Assembly: GCA_012728895.1 (NCBI GenBank)
Contig: JAAYEG010000057.1
Coordinates: forward strand, 1-35,830
Direction: 5' to 3'
DNA length: 35,830 bases
Origin: Methanospirillum sp.
GTDB taxonomy: Archaea > Halobacteriota > Methanomicrobia > Methanomicrobiales > Methanospirillaceae
Position 1 is the first letter of the stretch, and the number at the start of each line of letters is the position of its first letter. The notes beneath the pieces are model-generated. The model saw nothing but the letters and a program-made list of their open reading frames with translations, was not told where the DNA came from and searched no databases. Shown here one piece after another: positions 7,840 to 15,714 of this stretch. Both the position numbers and the translations under genes were made by a program.

Positions 7840-9042
7840 ATGGCATGGAGACCCGTGGTCCCCGACGCGCGACCCCTCGCTCCCTCCGGTCCACGGGGCC
7901 GGGCGCCCCTCGTCTCGCGGGCGGACTCCTTCGCCGAGTCCGTGATCCGGGAGATGACGCGGCTCGCGCTGGAGCACGACGCGGTCAACCTCGCGCAGGG
8001 CTTTCCCGACTTCCCCTGCCCCCCCGAGCTCAAGGACGCGGCCTGCGAGGCCGTCCGCGCAGACGTCAACCAGTACGCGATCACGTGGGGGGCGAAAAAC
8101 CTCCGCGAGGAGCTCGCCCGGAAGGTGGGGAAGTACAACGGGATCGACCTCGACCCCGAGACCGAGATCACCGTCACCTGCGGCTCGACCGAGGCCATGC
8201 TGGCCGCGATGCTCGCCCTGGTCGCTCCTGGCGAGGAAGTCGTGGTGCCCGAGCCGTTCTACGAGAACTACGGGCCGGACGCGATCCTCTCCGGCGCGGT
8301 GCCGCGCCACGTCCCGTTCCGCGACGACCTCTCGATCGACGAGGATGCGTGGACGGCGGCCTTCTCGGCGAAGACGCGAGCCGTCATCCTGAACACGCCG
8401 AGCAACCCGACGGGGAAGGTCTTCACGCGGGACGAGCTCTCGTTCATCGCGGACCTCTGCATCGACCACGACGCGATCGCGATCACCGACGAGATCTACG
8501 AGCACATCCTCTACGACGGGCGGGAGCACGTCTCGATCGGGTCGCTCCCGGGCATGGAGGACCGGACCGTCACGATCGGGAGCTTCTCGAAGACCTACAG
8601 CGTGACGGGCTGGCGCGTCGGGTACGCCCTGGCCGACGCGGCCCTGACCGGCCGGATCCGGAAGATCCATGACTTTCTGACCGTCGGTGCGCCGGCCCCG
8701 CTCCAGCAGGCCTGCGTCGCCGCCCTGGGGCTGCCGGCAAAGTACTACCGCGATCTCGCCGCGGACTACGACCGGAAACGGCGCCTCCTCCACCGGGGGC
8801 TGCAGAAGGCGGGGTTCTCGTGTGAGCTCCCCGGGGGCGCGTACTACCTCTTCGCCGAGATCGGCGAGTTCGGGATGACCGATACCGAGTTCGCCCGCCA
8901 CCTGGTCGAGACGGCTGGCATCGCGGCGGTGCCGGGGAGCTCGTTCTACCACGACGGCGGTACGGACAGGCTCCGGTTCACCTTCTCGAAGAGCGACGAG
9001 ACGCTCGAGGAGGCCTGCCGGCGCCTCGGGCGCCTCTCCTGA
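7840..9042 (+). CDS. Pyridoxal-phosphate aminotransferase, class I/II
   Basis: This is a cytoplasmic fold-type I aminotransferase of about 400 residues, the usual family length. Visible family features are NLAQGFPDFPCP near the N-terminus, the cofactor-contact segment TCGSTEAM, the NTPSNPTGKV loop, the ITDEIYEH aspartate/tyrosine pair, and the Schiff-base lysine K251 in SFSKTYSVTGWRVGY. A conserved arginine that would hold the substrate carboxylate occurs near the end in RLRFTFSKS. The closest groups are aspartate, methionine or aromatic 2-oxoacid aminotransferases; the substrate cannot be told from sequence. An ATG at 7804 would add 12 residues. The ATG at 7840 was preferred because a TATA-like element lies about 27 nt before it, though the true start may be further in, near the PLVSRADSF segment. 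It is monocistronic. Confidence 0.9.
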   Translation: MAWRPVVPDARPLAPSGPRGRAPLVSRADSFAESVIREMTRLALEHDAVNLAQGFPDFPCPPELKDAACEAVRADVNQYAITWGAKNLREELARKVGKYNGIDLDPETEITVTCGSTEAMLAAMLALVAPGEEVVVPEPFYENYGPDAILSGAVPRHVPFRDDLSIDEDAWTAAFSAKTRAVILNTPSNPTGKVFTRDELSFIADLCIDHDAIAITDEIYEHILYDGREHVSIGSLPGMEDRTVTIGSFSKTYSVTGWRVGYALADAALTGRIRKIHDFLTVGAPAPLQQACVAALGLPAKYYRDLAADYDRKRRLLHRGLQKAGFSCELPGGAYYLFAEIGEFGMTDTEFARHLVETAGIAAVPGSSFYHDGGTDRLRFTFSKSDETLEEACRRLGRLS

Positions 9043-9220
9043 GGCGGGCCCCCCCCGCCCAGGACGCACCCGTTCGTCTCCTTTGGCTGTGCGCAACCGG
9101 TCCCGGCCATCCGCCGGGGGCGCCGGGCATCCCGATCCGGCAGCACGAACAGGGGGCTGGCGGGTCCTCCAGCGGCATACGCCCTGCCCGCCCGTCTCCT
9201 GTCCGCGTCCGCCGGACTAA
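9043..9220. other. Short GC-rich intergenic stretch
   Basis: Nothing recognisable was found between the aminotransferase stop and the decayed dockerin module that follows. Confidence 0.4.
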
Positions 9221-9370
9221 CGCGGAACGTGCACTCCTGCCACGCTGCATTCTCGAACCGCCGTCGCCCCGTCCGTGCCGGGGGTTCCCTTCGACGGGGT
9301 GTACGACGACGTGAACGCCAGGGGCCGCATCGACGTCGCCGGCGTCGCCTGGCCTTTCAACAACCCCTGA
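9221..9370 (+). pseudogene. Internally deleted dockerin-like module remnant
   Basis: In one frame the sequence reads FDGVYDDVNARGRIDVAG and ends VAWPFNNP before a TGA at 9368-9370. It joins the start of the usual module (GLYDDVN) directly to its second half (NGRIDFADVTWLFNNL), so the middle 31 residues are missing. Key residues have changed: F to V after RID, D to G at loop position 12, and the terminal L to P. The T-rich sequence after the stop is also kept. No upstream protein is attached. It is a decaying copy of the tag. Confidence 0.65.
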
Positions 9371-9596
9371 TCCCTCTTTTCTCCCGGGACCGAAACGGGA
9401 GGACGCGACCGGGCCCGCCGGCATCCGGGCGAGACCGCTCCTGCGCCCCTCGATCCGTCTTCCCCTGCGAAACCCCGGGCCGAGCCCGGACGGACGGCGG
9501 ATGTCTCCCGCCCTGCCCCCCGGCAGGCCCGTTCCGGGGACCCGGCACCACGGGCCCGGGCGGGATCGACTGGTGGTCCCCGGTTAGGAACGCCCG
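9371..9596. other. Intergenic region after the remnant
   Basis: It starts with a T-rich patch (CCCTCTTTTCTCCC) like those after other module copies. No gene was seen before the convergent stop at 9597. Confidence 0.4.
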
Positions 9597-10424
9597 TCAG
9601 AGCTCGATGATCTCTCTGGTCTCGCCGTTCACGAACCAGGTGCCGGCGGTGCCGTTCATCGTGAGGCGGGCGCGGGAACGAACCGTCCCGTCGGTGCACC
9701 AGGACGAGACCACTGCGGAGGTCTCGAGGTAGCGCCGCCCGCCGGGGGCGCCGGGAAGTACAGGGCGATCAGTCGCGCTCAGACCGCCGTAGTTGTCGAT
9801 CACGAGGATCGTCTCTACATCGGCACCGGACCGGGCGTCGATGAGATACCCCAGCTTGTCGTTGTAGAGGTACACGACCCCGCCATCGATCGTCGCCATG
9901 ATGGTACTGTCCGGGAAGTCCATGCGGCGAAGGGTCCGGTTGTCGCGTGCGTCCACGACATGAACCGTGCCCGGGTGGGGCGCGTTCGAAAAATCGACCA
10001 CCGCGACCACGGCCGTACGTTCGTCCCGCGCGATCAGCACCCCGTCCCCTCTGCCCGGGAGGGGGTACGCGAGCCCGGGAGGAGGATGGGGGCCGCTGCC
10101 GAACCCGGTGGAGGGTTCTGGCAGCTCCACGCTGGTCCGATCGAAGTGAGGCAGGATGGCGTACGCGGTGAAGGACAACCCCAGCAGTATGCAGAATACG
10201 GCAGCCCCCGGGACGAGAGCTCCCCTCATACGCTGTCCGCGACACCGGGAGGCGCCCGCCGCCCCGGCGACCAGCGGACCGCCCAGGAAGACCAGGCCGG
10301 CAAACGGGTAGAACAGCCGACCCGGTTCGTCGAGCAACACGATGTACGCCAGGCCCACAGCGACGCCGAAGAACGTGCCGGCCACGACATCCGTCGCTGC
10401 AGTCGCCATCCGAACGGACTCCAT
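9597..10424 (-). CDS. Membrane-anchored protein with external propeller-like domain
   Basis: From the ATG at 10422-10424 the product has 275 residues. Three to four hydrophobic helices occupy about residues 10-105, with a loop containing [10 protein letters not shown]. An extracytoplasmic domain follows with short beta repeats ([37 protein letters not shown]) resembling part of a beta-propeller. A GGAGG ribosome site lies just before this ATG. The frame remains open for 12 more codons upstream, so a start at 10460 is possible. A second ATG five codons in also has a GGAG at good distance. The function is not recognised. It is convergent with the decayed module and divergent from the DUF1801-like gene. 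Confidence 0.7.
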   Translation of the reverse strand: MESVRMATAATDVVAGTFFGVAVGLAYIVLLDEPGRLFYPFAGLVFLGGPLVAGAAGASRCRGQRMRGALVPGAAVFCILLGLSFTAYAILPHFDRTSVELPEPSTGFGSGPHPPPGLAYPLPGRGDGVLIARDERTAVVAVVDFSNAPHPGTVHVVDARDNRTLRRMDFPDSTIMATIDGGVVYLYNDKLGYLIDARSGADVETILVIDNYGGLSATDRPVLPGAPGGRRYLETSAVVSSWCTDGTVRSRARLTMNGTAGTWFVNGETREIIEL

Positions 10425-10756
10425 TCGCCTCCCCCTTCCTCGTATCGCTGTCATCCGCAATCAATCGGCATGCCACGGCGGGGCGGCACGGGAACGGTGC
10501 GGCGTCGCCGGCGCCGTCCGGCCCGCCGGGCGCCCCGAAGAATGAACCGTGCCTTCTTCTCGTCGATGGTCCGCCGTCCCCCCCGTCGAACCGGAGAACG
10601 GGGAGAAGGTTGCCGGGCAGGCACGGCACGACCCTCTCAACCCGCCCGGAACAACGACGTCCCCCGACCGTCCAGGTCGCAACCCGGCTCCTGGAGAACA
10701 CTCCCCCCTGGGCCGACCGGCAAGCCTATAAGTCTCCACATTTCGAGAGGGAACGT
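10425..10756. other. Divergent promoter region
   Basis: It separates the minus-strand membrane protein from the plus-strand DUF1801-like gene. A clear TATA box for the latter lies at 10725-10732. No other gene is supported. Confidence 0.45.
10725..10732 (+). promoter_or_regulatory. TATA box for the DUF1801-like gene
   Basis: CCTATAAG is centred about 28 nt before the ATG at 10757, giving a transcript that starts almost at the start codon. Confidence 0.55.
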
Positions 10757-11146
10757 ATGACCGAAATTCCCAGTACGACCTCTCCCGGCGGGCAGAATCC
10801 CGGCCCGGGCACGGACGGGGAGAGCGCCGCGCTCGAGAAGATCGCCGGGATGCCGGGACCGTACCGTGCCATGGGCGAGCGGCTCCATGCCGTCATCCTG
10901 TCCAGCGCGCCGACCCTCGCGCCGAGGACCTGGTACGGGATGCCCGCGTACGCCCGGGACGGGAGGGTCGTCTGCTTCTTCCGCGGCGGGACTCCCGGGA
11001 GTCCCGAGCGGTACATGACCCTCGGTTTCACCGAGGACGCCGTCCTCGACGACGGCGCCATGTGGCCGGTGGCCTTCGCGCTGACGGAGCTGGATCCCGC
11101 CGTGGAGGCGCGGATCGCCGCGCTCGTGAAGGGAGCGGCGGGCTGA
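10757..11146 (+). CDS. DUF1801 (YdhG-like) domain protein
   Basis: The product has 129 residues and no signal peptide, so it is cytoplasmic. After a flexible Ser/Gly/Pro-rich N-terminus (1-27) come a helix ending [11 protein letters not shown], then [23 protein letters not shown], and a C-terminal part with [22 protein letters not shown]. The order 'xWYGMPAYxRxGxVV' followed by a helix ending in LVKGA is characteristic of the DUF1801 family. Members have a small alpha/beta fold and no settled biochemical role. The ATG was chosen because the TATA box sits at the right distance; the frame upstream is Pro/Arg-rich and non-coding in character. Confidence 0.8.
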   Translation: MTEIPSTTSPGGQNPGPGTDGESAALEKIAGMPGPYRAMGERLHAVILSSAPTLAPRTWYGMPAYARDGRVVCFFRGGTPGSPERYMTLGFTEDAVLDDGAMWPVAFALTELDPAVEARIAALVKGAAG

Positions 11147-11382
11147 GGGGGGGGACGCCGTCCCGGGGCCCGGCCAGCTCTCTCACCCTGCGGACCAGCC
11201 GCCTCCGGCGGTCCGCGGTGGAGAAGCCCCCGGGCCGAGAGTCCGGGATCCCTGCCAGCCGGTGCCGGCGGGCTCGCCGACGATGTCGACGCCGATGGCG
11301 CCCGGCCCTTCACCTGCCTCCCCCGTCCCCCGGCACCTCTCCCGCGCGGCGCGTCCACTCCGCCCCGCGACCGCCGGAAGCG

Positions 11383-11403
11383 GATATATTTGCCAAACTA
11401 TAT
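11383..11403 (+). promoter_or_regulatory. Tandem TATA boxes for the NHL-repeat gene
   Basis: GATATATT (11383-11390) and AACTATAT (11396-11403) are two AT-rich elements. The first would start transcription near 11413, the second near 11427, so only the upstream start would include the short reading frame at 11420. Confidence 0.55.
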
Positions 11404-11419
11404 CTCCCAGGAGGCGATA

Positions 11420-11449
11420 GTGATGGATAGCGGGAGTTGTGCTCCGTGA
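11420..11449 (+). other. Possible nine-codon upstream reading frame
   Basis: AGGAGG (11409-11414) is followed by GTG-ATG and a nine-codon frame whose TGA (11447-11449) overlaps the GTG start of the NHL protein in the tetranucleotide GTGA. This could couple translation or could be chance. Confidence 0.25.
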
Positions 11450-13785
11450 GGACTCGGTCTATCGTCCTGATCCTGCTGCTCCTCGGCAGCAGCGTGCCGG
11501 CCTTCGCGGCAGGCGAGACGTACCTCTTCGAGAGGGGATGGGGCGGCCTGGGCACGGGCACGGGCCAGTTCAACTACACCTGGGGGATCGCGGTGGACGG
11601 CAACGCGAACGTCTACGTCGCCGACTTCTACAACCACCGGATCCAGAAGTTCGCGTCGAACGGGACCTTCCTCGCGAAGTGGGGCACCTACGGGTCGGGC
11701 AACGGGCAGCTCAACCACCCGACCAGCGTCGCGGTGGACGGCACGGGGCACGTCTACGTGGCCGACTACTACAACCACCGGATCCAGAAGTTCACCTCGA
11801 CCGGCGCCTTTATCGCGAAATGGGGGGGGATCGGGTCCGCCGATGGGCAGATGACTTTCCCTTACGGCGTCGGCGTCGACCGTGCCGGCAACGTCTACGT
11901 GGCCGACTACTATAACCACCGGGTCCAGAAGTTCAGCCCGACCGGGGCGTTCCTGGCGAAGTGGGGAAGCAGGGGGACCGATGACGGGAAGTTCCAGTTC
12001 CCCTGCGGTGTCGCGGTGGACAGCCACGGCACCGTCTACGTGGCCGACCAGTACAACCACCGGGTCCAGGTCTTCGCCCCGAACGGCACGTTCATCGCGA
12101 AGATGGGCGGCGACGGGGCCGCGGACGGGGATATGCACTACCCGACGCACATCGCGTTCGACGCCGCGGACAACGTCTACGTCTGCGACCACGGGAACCA
12201 CCGGATCCAGAAGTTCACGCCGGCCCGCGTCTTCGTGACGAAATGGGGGACGCGGGGGTCGGCGTGGGGGGAGTTCTACTCCCCGACGAGCGTCGCGCTG
12301 GACGGCGCCGGGACCATCTACGTCGCCGACACGAACAACAACCGGGTCCAGGTGTTCTCGAGGCAGGGGGCGGTCCCCACCCCGAACACCACCCCGACGC
12401 CGAAACCGACGCCGAAACCGACGCCGACTCCGACGCCCGTGCCGCAGGAGCCGTATCCCGCCCCGCACGCGCCTGGGGACGCGATCCGGGCGGAGGACTT
12501 CGATACCGGAGGCGAGGGCGTCGCGTACCACGACCTCGAGCCGGCGAACCTCGGCGGGGCCTACCGCCCGGCGGAGGGGGTCGACATCGAGACGGTGGGT
12601 GGGGTGACGAACGTCGGCTGGATCCGCGCCGGCGAGTGGCTGCGCTACACGGTCGACGCGGTTGCCAACGGGAGCTTCGGGGTGGTCCTCCGCGCCGCGA
12701 ACCCCGACCCGTTCGCGAAGGCCGTCCGGGTCTACCTCGACGGCGTCCCGGCCGGCGAGGTCGTCGTGAATGGCACCGGGGGCTGGGGGGCGTTCGCCGA
12801 GTTCGCCGGGCCGGCCCCGGTAACCGTCTCGAAGGGCCGGCACGTCCTGACTCTCGCCTTCGAGGGCGTGGAACGGCTCAACCTCGACCTGCTCTCCCTC
12901 CCGGTAACCGGACCGACGGTCACCCCGACGCCGACAGTCAGTCCAACGTCGACGGCCGCTCCCACAATCACGGTCACCCCGACACCGACGGCCAACATCA
13001 CGCCGGCGGCATCGTTCGAGGCGAACAGGACCTTCGGCGAGGCACCTTTCGCCGTCGCCTTCAAAGACACGTCGAAGAACGGTCCCACCTCGTGGACATG
13101 GGACTTCGGGGACGGCGTGGGCTCGTCGCAGCAGCACCCCGTCCATCTCTACACGGTCCCCGGCACCTTCACCGCCGGGCTGACGGCGACGAACGCGTAC
13201 GGATCGAACACCTCGGCCCAGGAGATCGTCGTTGTCGCCCGTCTCCCCTACACCCTCCCCATCCCCGCCGACGGCTCGCGCATCCCGCCGAACACCACGG
13301 TCGGGGTCGAGCGCGGTTCGACCCACGGGATCACGGTCGACGCGATGGAGTCCGCGATGGTCCTCCGGAAGAACGGCACGGGAGAGGTGGTGAACGGCTC
13401 GTTCGTTGACGGTCGGATCAGGACCTACACCGACCCCCTCGGGAGGCTGCTCGGGTCCCGGGGGTGGTTGAACCGGTCCTACGAAACCCTCGAGAACGGC
13501 ACGCAGTACGACCTCTACTACGGCACCGACCTGGTCGCGTCGTACACTGCCGTGGAATACCCCGTCCTCGCCGTGCCGGGATGCAACCAGGTGCCCCGGG
13601 ACGGAGACCGGGACGGGCTCTTCGAGGATTTGAACGGGAACGGCCGGCCTGACTTCGCGGACGTCGAGCTGTTCTTCGACCAGATGGCGTGGATCGCGGA
13701 GCACGAGCCGTTCGAGGCCTTCGACTGCAACGCGAACGGGCGGATCGACTTCGCGGACGTCACCTGGCTGTTCAACCATCTCTGA
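11446..13785 (+). CDS. Secreted NHL-propeller, CBM6-like, PKD and dockerin-like protein
   Basis: The product has 779 residues from the GTG at 11446 (a TTG at 11437 would add three). A signal peptide (1-22, ending AFAAG) is followed by six NHL blades at about 28-305, each with the pattern VAVDxxGxVYVADxxNHRIQKF and GTFxAKWG. A Thr-Pro-Lys linker comes next (about 308-335), then a CBM6/CBM35-like jelly roll at about 342-465 with IRAEDFD and GWIRAGEWLRYTV. A second Thr/Pro linker precedes a PKD domain at about 502-590 with SWTWDFGDG and HLYTVPGTF. A region of unknown fold precedes the dockerin-like module at 719-779. The build suggests a cell-surface protein binding carbohydrate and protein partners; no enzyme domain is seen. 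The GGGAG before GTG supports this start. Confidence 0.9.
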   Translation: MRTRSIVLILLLLGSSVPAFAAGETYLFERGWGGLGTGTGQFNYTWGIAVDGNANVYVADFYNHRIQKFASNGTFLAKWGTYGSGNGQLNHPTSVAVDGTGHVYVADYYNHRIQKFTSTGAFIAKWGGIGSADGQMTFPYGVGVDRAGNVYVADYYNHRVQKFSPTGAFLAKWGSRGTDDGKFQFPCGVAVDSHGTVYVADQYNHRVQVFAPNGTFIAKMGGDGAADGDMHYPTHIAFDAADNVYVCDHGNHRIQKFTPARVFVTKWGTRGSAWGEFYSPTSVALDGAGTIYVADTNNNRVQVFSRQGAVPTPNTTPTPKPTPKPTPTPTPVPQEPYPAPHAPGDAIRAEDFDTGGEGVAYHDLEPANLGGAYRPAEGVDIETVGGVTNVGWIRAGEWLRYTVDAVANGSFGVVLRAANPDPFAKAVRVYLDGVPAGEVVVNGTGGWGAFAEFAGPAPVTVSKGRHVLTLAFEGVERLNLDLLSLPVTGPTVTPTPTVSPTSTAAPTITVTPTPTANITPAASFEANRTFGEAPFAVAFKDTSKNGPTSWTWDFGDGVGSSQQHPVHLYTVPGTFTAGLTATNAYGSNTSAQEIVVVARLPYTLPIPADGSRIPPNTTVGVERGSTHGITVDAMESAMVLRKNGTGEVVNGSFVDGRIRTYTDPLGRLLGSRGWLNRSYETLENGTQYDLYYGTDLVASYTAVEYPVLAVPGCNQVPRDGDRDGLFEDLNGNGRPDFADVELFFDQMAWIAEHEPFEAFDCNANGRIDFADVTWLFNHL
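13600..13782 (+). repeat. Dockerin-like module, copy in the NHL protein
   Basis: Loops are DLNGNGRPDFAD and DCNANGRIDFAD, and the end is WLFNHL. It is one of the more diverged intact copies, with FFDQMAWIAEHEP in the linker between loops. Confidence 0.75.
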
Positions 13786-13872
13786 GGGCGCGGGCCGGTC
13801 GGCCCGCCGCCCCCCACCATGCTTCTGGCCGCTGAAGACGACACTCCATCCCGAAGGCCCGACGGAGTTCCC

Positions 13873-15378
13873 ATGCAGTCCCGAATCATCATATACCTCC
13901 TTGCCGCCGCGGCCCTTCTCGCGGCGCTCGGCGCGTGCCCCGCCATGGCGTCGCCGGACGACGTCACCTCCGGGCCGGGGGGCGAATACGCGGCCCACCG
14001 ACTGATCGTCACCTTCTCCCCGGTCGCCGTGGACCGCGCCGACCTCGTGCTCCTTGCCCACACCGGCGCCGGCGCGGTGGTCTCGCGGGACCTCGGCCCG
14101 CTCGGCCTCCCCGGCCGGCAGGTCGTCACCCTCCCCGATGGCGCCGACCTCGAGGAGGCGGTGGCGCGCTACCGCGCGGACCCGTCCGTTCTCCGCGTCG
14201 AGCGGGACTGGGTCGTCCGGCTCGACCGCACGCCGAACGACCCGGGATACGCCTCGCTCTGGGGCCTGCCGAAGATCGCCGCCCCGGCCGCTTGGGACCG
14301 GACGACCGGCGGAACCGGGGTCGTCGTCGCGGTGATCGACACAGGGGTCGACGCGGCGCACCCCGACCTCGCGCCGAACGTCTGGACGAACCCCGGCGAG
14401 GTGCCGGGCAACGGCCTGGACGACGACGCGAACGGCTACGTCGACGACGTCCACGGCTGGGACTTCCGTAACGGGGACCCGGTCCCGGACGACGCCTACG
14501 GCCACGGCACCCACTGCGCGGGCACGATCGGAGCGGCCGGCGACAACGGGATAGGCATCGCCGGCGCCGCCTGGACGGTCCGGGTGATGCCGCTCAAGTA
14601 CATGCAGGGCAACGACTGCGGCTTCGTCAGCATCGCTGCGGAGGCGATCCTGTACGCGAACCGGATGGGCGCGGACGTCATCTCCTGCTCGTGGTACGAG
14701 CCGGAGAGCCCGCTCATCCGCGACGCGATCGCGGCGAGCCCGGCCCTGGTGGTCTGCTCCGCCGGGAACGAGGGCAGGGACACGGACGCGACGCCCCAGT
14801 ACCCCGCGTGCTACCCGCTCGACCAGGTCATCTCGGTCGCGGCGACGGACCCGGCGGACGCCATGGCCCCGTTCTCGAACTACGGGGCGACCTCGGTCGA
14901 CCTGGGCGCGCCGGGGGTCTCGATCTACTCGGCGATGCCCGGCGGGGGCTACGGCTGGATGTCGGGCACCTCGATGGCCGCGCCCCACGTGGCGGGGGTG
15001 GCGGCGCTGGCCCTCTCTCTCGACCCGTCGCTCTCGACCGCCGAACTCCGGCGGGCCCTGCTCGAGGGCGCCGACCCCGTCGCGTCGCTCGCCGGCCGGT
15101 CCGTCTCGGGGGGGCGGCTCAATGCATCGAGGACGCTCGCGCTCGCCGCCCCGCCCGTCCCCGCCGTGCCGCCGTCGACGCTGTCACCGACGGACACCGA
15201 CACCGACGGGCTGTACGACGACGTGAACGGGAACGGCCGGGAGGACTTCGCGGACGTGGTGCTCTACTTCAACCAGATGACCTGGATCGCCGGCAACGAG
15301 CCCGTTGCCGCATTCGACTACAACGAGAACGGCCGGATCGACTTCGCGGACGTCACCTGGCTCTTCAACAACCTTTAG
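13873..15378 (+). CDS. Secreted subtilisin-like serine protease with dockerin-like tag
   Basis: This 501-residue S8 peptidase has a complete catalytic triad: D156 in VAVIDTGVD, H211 in YGHGTHCAG and S367 in SGTSMAAPHVAG, with oxyanion N299 in SAGNEG. A signal peptide (1-26) and an I9-like propeptide (about 30-115, ending in RVERDWVVRL) precede the catalytic domain, so it should be secreted as a zymogen and mature outside the cell. Residues 441-501 are the dockerin-like module (DVNGNGREDFAD, DYNENGRIDFAD, WLFNNL), which presumably docks the protease to a partner on the surface. The ATG at 13873 has GGAG 5 nt before it; an earlier ATG at 13819 would hide the signal peptide. The gene follows the NHL gene by 87 nt on the same strand and may be cotranscribed. 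Confidence 0.92.
   Translation: MQSRIIIYLLAAAALLAALGACPAMASPDDVTSGPGGEYAAHRLIVTFSPVAVDRADLVLLAHTGAGAVVSRDLGPLGLPGRQVVTLPDGADLEEAVARYRADPSVLRVERDWVVRLDRTPNDPGYASLWGLPKIAAPAAWDRTTGGTGVVVAVIDTGVDAAHPDLAPNVWTNPGEVPGNGLDDDANGYVDDVHGWDFRNGDPVPDDAYGHGTHCAGTIGAAGDNGIGIAGAAWTVRVMPLKYMQGNDCGFVSIAAEAILYANRMGADVISCSWYEPESPLIRDAIAASPALVVCSAGNEGRDTDATPQYPACYPLDQVISVAATDPADAMAPFSNYGATSVDLGAPGVSIYSAMPGGGYGWMSGTSMAAPHVAGVAALALSLDPSLSTAELRRALLEGADPVASLAGRSVSGGRLNASRTLALAAPPVPAVPPSTLSPTDTDTDGLYDDVNGNGREDFADVVLYFNQMTWIAGNEPVAAFDYNENGRIDFADVTWLFNNL
15193..15375 (+). repeat. Dockerin-like module, copy in the subtilase
   Basis: Both EF loops keep D/N ligands at positions 1, 3, 5, 9 and 12 and the glycine at 6. It is preceded by the acidic run DTDTDGLYD, which could form a further calcium site. 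Confidence 0.8.
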
Positions 15379-15509
15379 AGGCTCCCCCGGGACCTCTCGA
15401 TTTTCAGACCACCGCCGGCCCTGTCGCCCGTGAAAGAGGACAGGAGGCGGATGCCGATCACGATGATCGCAATGGCGTCGATCGCGATCGGGAGGAGGGA
15501 CCGGTTCAT
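15375..15509 (-). CDS. Possible small single-helix membrane protein
   Basis: An ATG at 15507-15509 opens a 44-codon frame. It encodes a hydrophobic helix at about residues 4-23 (LLPIAIDAIAIIVIGIRLL) and a short Gly/Arg-rich tail. A GGAG lies 7 nt before the ATG, and a TATA-like GATATGGA on the same strand lies about 60 nt upstream (15565-15572). The frame ends four bases inside the convergent subtilase gene. No homologue is recognised. It could be chance, since the opposite strand is also hydrophobic here. Confidence 0.38.
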   Translation of the reverse strand: MNRSLLPIAIDAIAIIVIGIRLLSSFTGDRAGGGLKIERSRGSL

Positions 15510-15714
15510 GGCACGTCTCCGCGTCTGGATGCACTGCGATTCGGTCGACGGACCCGGGGCCTATCCATATCAATCGCGGCGGACGGGAACCGGGCCGTGC
15601 ACCACCGGCCCGGGCCCGGTGTACTCACGGGGGTCCCGGTCACCGCCGGGTTCGGGGTGCGGTTCGGCTGCTACCATGCGATGGTTTATCAATGCTACAA
15701 TCACCTTTTGTTAT
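15379..15714. other. Intergenic region between the subtilase and metallopeptidase genes
   Basis: It contains the possible small minus-strand gene (to 15509) with its TATA-like element at about 15565, and the promoter of the downstream gene at 15684-15691. The sense-strand frame upstream of 15715 is open but lacks protein-like composition. Confidence 0.45.
15684..15691 (+). promoter_or_regulatory. TATA box for the metallopeptidase gene
   Basis: GTTTATCA is centred 27 nt before the ATG at 15715. A leaderless transcript would begin at that ATG, which rules out the in-frame ATG at 15676 upstream. Confidence 0.55.

Noticed and set aside
7399-9096. A 565-codon minus-strand frame opposite the aminotransferase
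   Set aside because: The aminotransferase on the plus strand has all family motifs, and the antisense product has none.
11610-12360. Regular DNA repeats of about 140 bases
   Set aside because: They are explained by the six NHL blades of the encoded protein and are not a CRISPR array or mobile repeat.
12380-12440. A short tandem repeat of CCGACGCCGAAA-type units
   Set aside because: It encodes the Thr-Pro-Lys linker of the NHL protein. It could vary in length by slippage, but nothing more is suggested.
11398-14988. A 1,196-codon open frame on the minus strand opposite the NHL and first subtilase genes
   Set aside because: Its translation is Arg/Val/Asp/Gly-rich without hydrophobic cores and mirrors the codon use of the sense genes. 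Very GC-rich DNA gives such long antisense frames by chance.
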